NCBI GenBank assembly: GCA_964518335.1
Contig: CAZFDT010000042.1
Span: forward strand, 1-44,316
Direction: 5' to 3'
DNA from: CAZFDT01 sp964518335
GTDB taxonomy: Bacteria; Planctomycetota; Phycisphaerae; Phycisphaerales; Phycisphaeraceae
Length of the DNA stretch: 44,316 nt
The translations under genes were made by a program, and so were the position numbers. The notes under the pieces were generated by a model. That model was not told the DNA's origin. It made no database searches and saw nothing but the letters and a program-made list of their open reading frames with translations. How positions within the stretch are numbered: the stretch's first letter is position 1; the number at the start of each line of letters is the position of its first letter. This document shows positions 41,734 to 44,316 of the stretch, in pieces.

Positions 41734-42705
41734 TCACGGCTCGTCCGGCAGCGCCAGGACGCCTTCGCAGATACGACGCGTGCGCTCGATGATGGCCACG
41801 CTGCTGCCCAGGTGGAACGCCGAGTCGAAGAACCATTCCTTGGGGAACATGAAGTCGGCGGGCGTGCCGATGACGGGCACCTCCAGGCCCTGGCGCAGCG
41901 CCTGTTCTATCTTGTCGATGGGGCGTTTGAGGCGTTCGTAATGCACGTCGGGGATGGGGCACCAGGTGAAGACGACGGTGGCGCCGCGCTGGCGGCAGCG
42001 TGCGGCGAAGGCGTTGATGCGGGCGATCGACGGCTGGATCACTGCAACGTCGATCTGTCGCGGCACCGGGCGCTCGGCCAGGACGTGAGGGCGCATGGGC
42101 TGGTCGCGGTGCTCGGTCAGGTCGCCGTAGGCGTTCATGCCGAACCCGCGCGGGGCGCTGATCGGCCGAAAGCGGGCCTGCCGCGACAGTCGCTTGCTCG
42201 CCTGCTGCACCGCAAAGCCCAGTTGCGGCAGGATGCCGTTGTCCAGCAACTCCTTCACGTGGCCCCATTCGAGATAGCGGATGTTCTGCGGCCTCTGTTC
42301 GAGCACCTGCGCCAGCACCGTCGCCGCACGCTGCCCCTCGAACGGGCGAAGCACCTGCCGAAACTCCAGCGCCAGCACCACCAGGTCGCCCTCGCGGACG
42401 TTCGGCTCGACCTCGTTGAGCATGTAGTTGAGCCGCAGGCCCGCGATCATGCCCATGTTGACCGGCTCGCGTCGCAGCATGCCCCGGGCGGTCTCCCCGT
42501 CGATGCCGTAGAGGACGTTCGACCCGCCGACGAAGATGACGCGCGGCGGCGGGGCGGTCGCCAGGCGCTCGTGCTTGAGGTGAACCGTGGTGATGACGGG
42601 GTTGATCTCGCGCGGGCGGTAAAAGCCCCACAGAAGCCCGCCGATCACCGCCAACTGCAGCATCAGGAACAGGAGGATGTCGCGGATGAATCGGGCCATG
42701 GTCAT
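41734..42705 (-). CDS. SGNH-hydrolase-like membrane-anchored protein (AlgX/DltD-type partner of MBOAT)
   Basis: 323 residues. An N-terminal membrane anchor (FIRDILLFLMLQLAVIGGLLWGFY) leaves the rest periplasmic. VIFVGGSNVLYGID matches SGNH block I with Ser as putative nucleophile. GDLVVLALEF and the C-terminal FFDSAFHLG, a D-x-x-H pattern, complete a possible triad. Such proteins receive acetyl groups from an MBOAT channel and O-acetylate a polysaccharide. Its partner MBOAT gene ends 32 bp upstream on the same strand. The ATG at 42705 directly abuts a strong hairpin, and any ribosome-binding Gs lie within that hairpin; the second ATG (42699) may be used. Confidence 0.8.
   Translation of the reverse strand: MTMARFIRDILLFLMLQLAVIGGLLWGFYRPREINPVITTVHLKHERLATAPPPRVIFVGGSNVLYGIDGETARGMLRREPVNMGMIAGLRLNYMLNEVEPNVREGDLVVLALEFRQVLRPFEGQRAATVLAQVLEQRPQNIRYLEWGHVKELLDNGILPQLGFAVQQASKRLSRQARFRPISAPRGFGMNAYGDLTEHRDQPMRPHVLAERPVPRQIDVAVIQPSIARINAFAARCRQRGATVVFTWCPIPDVHYERLKRPIDKIEQALRQGLEVPVIGTPADFMFPKEWFFDSAFHLGSSVAIIERTRRICEGVLALPDEP
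42036..42049 (+). repeat. Iterated motif site 15
   Basis: GGATCACTGCAACG in the SGNH-like gene; the coding strand reads GTT GCA GTG ATC (Val-Ala-Val-Ile). Confidence 0.74.
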
Positions 42706-42734
42706 TTAACCCCCCGTCAATGACGGGGGGCAAA
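42705..42734. repeat. Palindromic spacer element, copy 2 of the TTAGCCCCC family
   Basis: CCCCCCGTCA-A-TGACGGGGGG at 42710-42730 is a perfect 10-bp dyad between the MBOAT stop and the SGNH start. It is preceded by CATTTAA, as copy 1 is preceded by CATTTAG. Confidence 0.7.
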
Positions 42735-42737
42735 CTA

Positions 42738-44207
42738 CTAAAACTGGAAATACAGGAACGCGCCCTGCTCCTGCGTGCCGAACATCAGCACATCGTAGAT
42801 CAGCAGCGTGTAGATCAGCCAGCGCACCCAGCGTGTGGCGTGGATGGCGTGCAGCGGATGCTCGTGACGGCGGAAGCACCATTCGATGACGACAAACGCC
42901 GTGAGGTGCAGCGTCGTCGCCAGGTGCTGGTCCTGGTTGAAGAGCGTGTGGCCGATCTCGCGGAGACCGTCGATCCAATGGGGGTCGGTGAAGATGCGGC
43001 GATAGATGGCGGTGGCGTCGGCGAGGGTGCGGGCGCGGAAGAAGACCCAGGCGGCGCAGACGAGGGCGAAGACGCCGATCATGCGCAGGGCGGTGGTCAG
43101 TCGAGGCTGGTCGAGTTCATCGCCGGGCGTGTCGGTGGCGCGGTGCTTGTGGCCGCGTTTGACCAGGACGTTGGGCAGGACGCCGATGCCGTGGAGGGCG
43201 CCCCAGATGACGAAGTTCCAGGACGCTCCGTGCCACAGGCCGCTGACGATGAAGGTGGCCAGGACGTTGAAGGCGGTGCGAAGGGGTCCGCGTCGTGAGC
43301 CGCCCAGGGGGATGAACAGGTAATCGCGGAACCAGGTGGACAGGGAGATGTGCCAGCGTCGCCAGAACTCGCCCAAGTCGCGGGAGAAGTAGGGGTAGGC
43401 GAAGTTGCGCATGAGCTTGAAGCCGAAGAGTCGTGCGGTGCCGATGGCGATGTCGCTGTAAGCGGAGAAGTCGCAGTAGATCTGGAAGGCGAAGGCGATG
43501 GTCGCCAGGGCCAGTGCAGCGCCGCTGGCGTCGGCGGGGGCGCGGTACGGGCCGTCCACCAGCAGCGCCAGGTTGTCGGCCAGCACGAGCTTCTTGACGA
43601 AGCCCCACAGGATCAGCCGCAGCCCGTCGCGGGCGAACGCCGGATCGAAATGCCGCGGCTCGTGGAACTGCGGCAGCAGGTGCGACCCTCGTTCGATCGG
43701 GCCGGCCACGAGCTGCGGGAAAAACGACACGTAAGCGAGGAAATCGATCGCCGACCGCGTCGGCTTCATCCGCCCCCAATACACGTCCAGCGTGTAGCTG
43801 AGCGTCTGGAACGTGTAGAAGCTGATGCCCACCGGCAACACGATCTGCAGCGCCCCCGGAAGGTGGGCCGCGGAAAAGCCCATCGACTGCATAAGAGCCG
43901 TCGCGCTCTCGATGAAGAAGTTGTAGTACTTGAAGAACCCCAGCAGTCCGAGGTTGGCCAGAAGACTCAGCGCCACGAGCAGCCGCCTCGCCGCCGGGCG
44001 CGTGGTCTGTCCCAGGCCCAGGCCGACGAGGTAGTCCACCGCCGAGCTGATGAGCATGAGTGAGCAGAATCGCCAGTCCCACCAGGCGTAGAAAAAGTAG
44101 CTGGCGATGACGATCAGCGCGTTCTGCGCGGTGCGCACCCGGATGAGCCAATAGAGCGACCACACGATGGCCAGGAACACCAGAAAGGTGACGGTGGTGA
44201 AGGACAT
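42738..44207 (-). CDS. MBOAT family O-acyltransferase (AlgI-like)
   Basis: 489 residues from the ATG at 44207 (MSFTTVTFLVFLAIVWSLYWLI); a frame extension to 44279 looks like leader. A multi-pass inner-membrane protein with about eleven helices. AlgI signatures: ASYFFYAWWDWRF, LPVGISFYTFQTLSYTLDVYWG, FFPQLVAGPIERGSHLLPQF, FQIYCDFSAYSDIAIG, EFWRRWHISLSTWFRDYLFIPLGGSR and VSGLWHGASWNFVIWGALHG, whose His is catalytic. It moves acyl groups from a cytoplasmic donor across the membrane to the periplasmic SGNH partner for polysaccharide acetylation. The substrate polymer is unknown; manC in the window could feed an exopolysaccharide. One iterated-motif site is at 43508. Confidence 0.94.
   Translation of the reverse strand: MSFTTVTFLVFLAIVWSLYWLIRVRTAQNALIVIASYFFYAWWDWRFCSLMLISSAVDYLVGLGLGQTTRPAARRLLVALSLLANLGLLGFFKYYNFFIESATALMQSMGFSAAHLPGALQIVLPVGISFYTFQTLSYTLDVYWGRMKPTRSAIDFLAYVSFFPQLVAGPIERGSHLLPQFHEPRHFDPAFARDGLRLILWGFVKKLVLADNLALLVDGPYRAPADASGAALALATIAFAFQIYCDFSAYSDIAIGTARLFGFKLMRNFAYPYFSRDLGEFWRRWHISLSTWFRDYLFIPLGGSRRGPLRTAFNVLATFIVSGLWHGASWNFVIWGALHGIGVLPNVLVKRGHKHRATDTPGDELDQPRLTTALRMIGVFALVCAAWVFFRARTLADATAIYRRIFTDPHWIDGLREIGHTLFNQDQHLATTLHLTAFVVIEWCFRRHEHPLHAIHATRWVRWLIYTLLIYDVLMFGTQEQGAFLYFQF
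43508..43521 (+). repeat. Iterated motif site 16
   Basis: GGGCCAGTGCAGCG in the MBOAT gene; the coding strand reads GGC GCT GCA CTG GCC (Gly-Ala-Ala-Leu-Ala). Confidence 0.72.
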
Positions 44208-44316
44208 CGCGTGGCGAAAGCGTAACGCGACAGGGCGGGGCTCGCCAGACTGGTCGTCAGGACCGCAGGGTGAAGACATTTACCCCAGTTGAGTGATCCA
44301 TGGTCGCGGGATGTGC

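Overview
This 44.3 kb window is high-GC, densely coded bacterial chromosome. It looks like a Planctomycetota genome, probably class Phycisphaerae. The evidence is a PEP-CTERM exported peptidase, three sulfatases, lipid A and heptose genes (lpxK, hldE) of a Gram-negative outer membrane, a tandem QueD-like protein, frequent GTG/TTG starts, and many short palindromic spacer elements. The phylum call is inference from gene content. I see no rRNA, tRNA, CRISPR array, transposase, integrase or phage gene.

Layout. 0-7.6 kb: tail of an AraC regulator, PEP-CTERM subtilisin-like protein, YhcH, nucleoside hydrolase, xylulokinase, a small DUF4258 gene pair, CorA, QueD-like. 7.6-12.1 kb: GGDEF/EAL protein, Rrf2 regulator, PAS-like protein, A-type Fe-S carrier, HemC. 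12.2-14.8 kb: NAD(P)-binding epimerase, dicarboxylate/amino-acid symporter, CDGSH protein. 14.9-21.2 kb (minus): DnaE, secreted sulfatase, SCO1 lipoprotein. 21.3-26.8 kb: TIM-barrel isomerase, mannose-1-phosphate guanylyltransferase (minus), DUF2339 membrane protein, 2[4Fe-4S] ferredoxin, ferritin-like protein. 26.9-31.0 kb (minus): maf-lpxK-hldE-ruvA. 31.2-34.3 kb: a ParA-type ATPase fused to a glycogen-binding (AMPK/CBM48-like) domain, followed by an unrecognised partner. 34.3-38.0 kb: a translationally coupled glycan cassette (GH43-like propeller and two sulfatases without signal peptides). 38.1-41.7 kb: DnaJ/CbpA and ClpB. 41.7-44.2 kb (minus): MBOAT acyltransferase and SGNH-like partner, typical of polysaccharide O-acetylation.

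The most striking signal is not a gene. A 14-bp sequence, RGNYCASTGCARCR (reverse complement YGYTGCASTGRNCY), occurs 16 times. It is scattered through unrelated genes, roughly one per 2.8 kb, where about 0.04 would be expected by chance. All 16 copies lie inside genes in one codon phase. They use codons such as GCT, GTT, GCA and ACT that these GC-rich genes otherwise use little, so selection appears to act on the DNA rather than the protein. It behaves like a genome-wide iterated motif (uptake-sequence, Chi-like, HIP1-like or a nucleoid-protein site). I know of no description in this group. Separately, several families of nested palindromes sit at gene ends, and one perfect 20-bp inverted repeat lies in frame inside dnaE.
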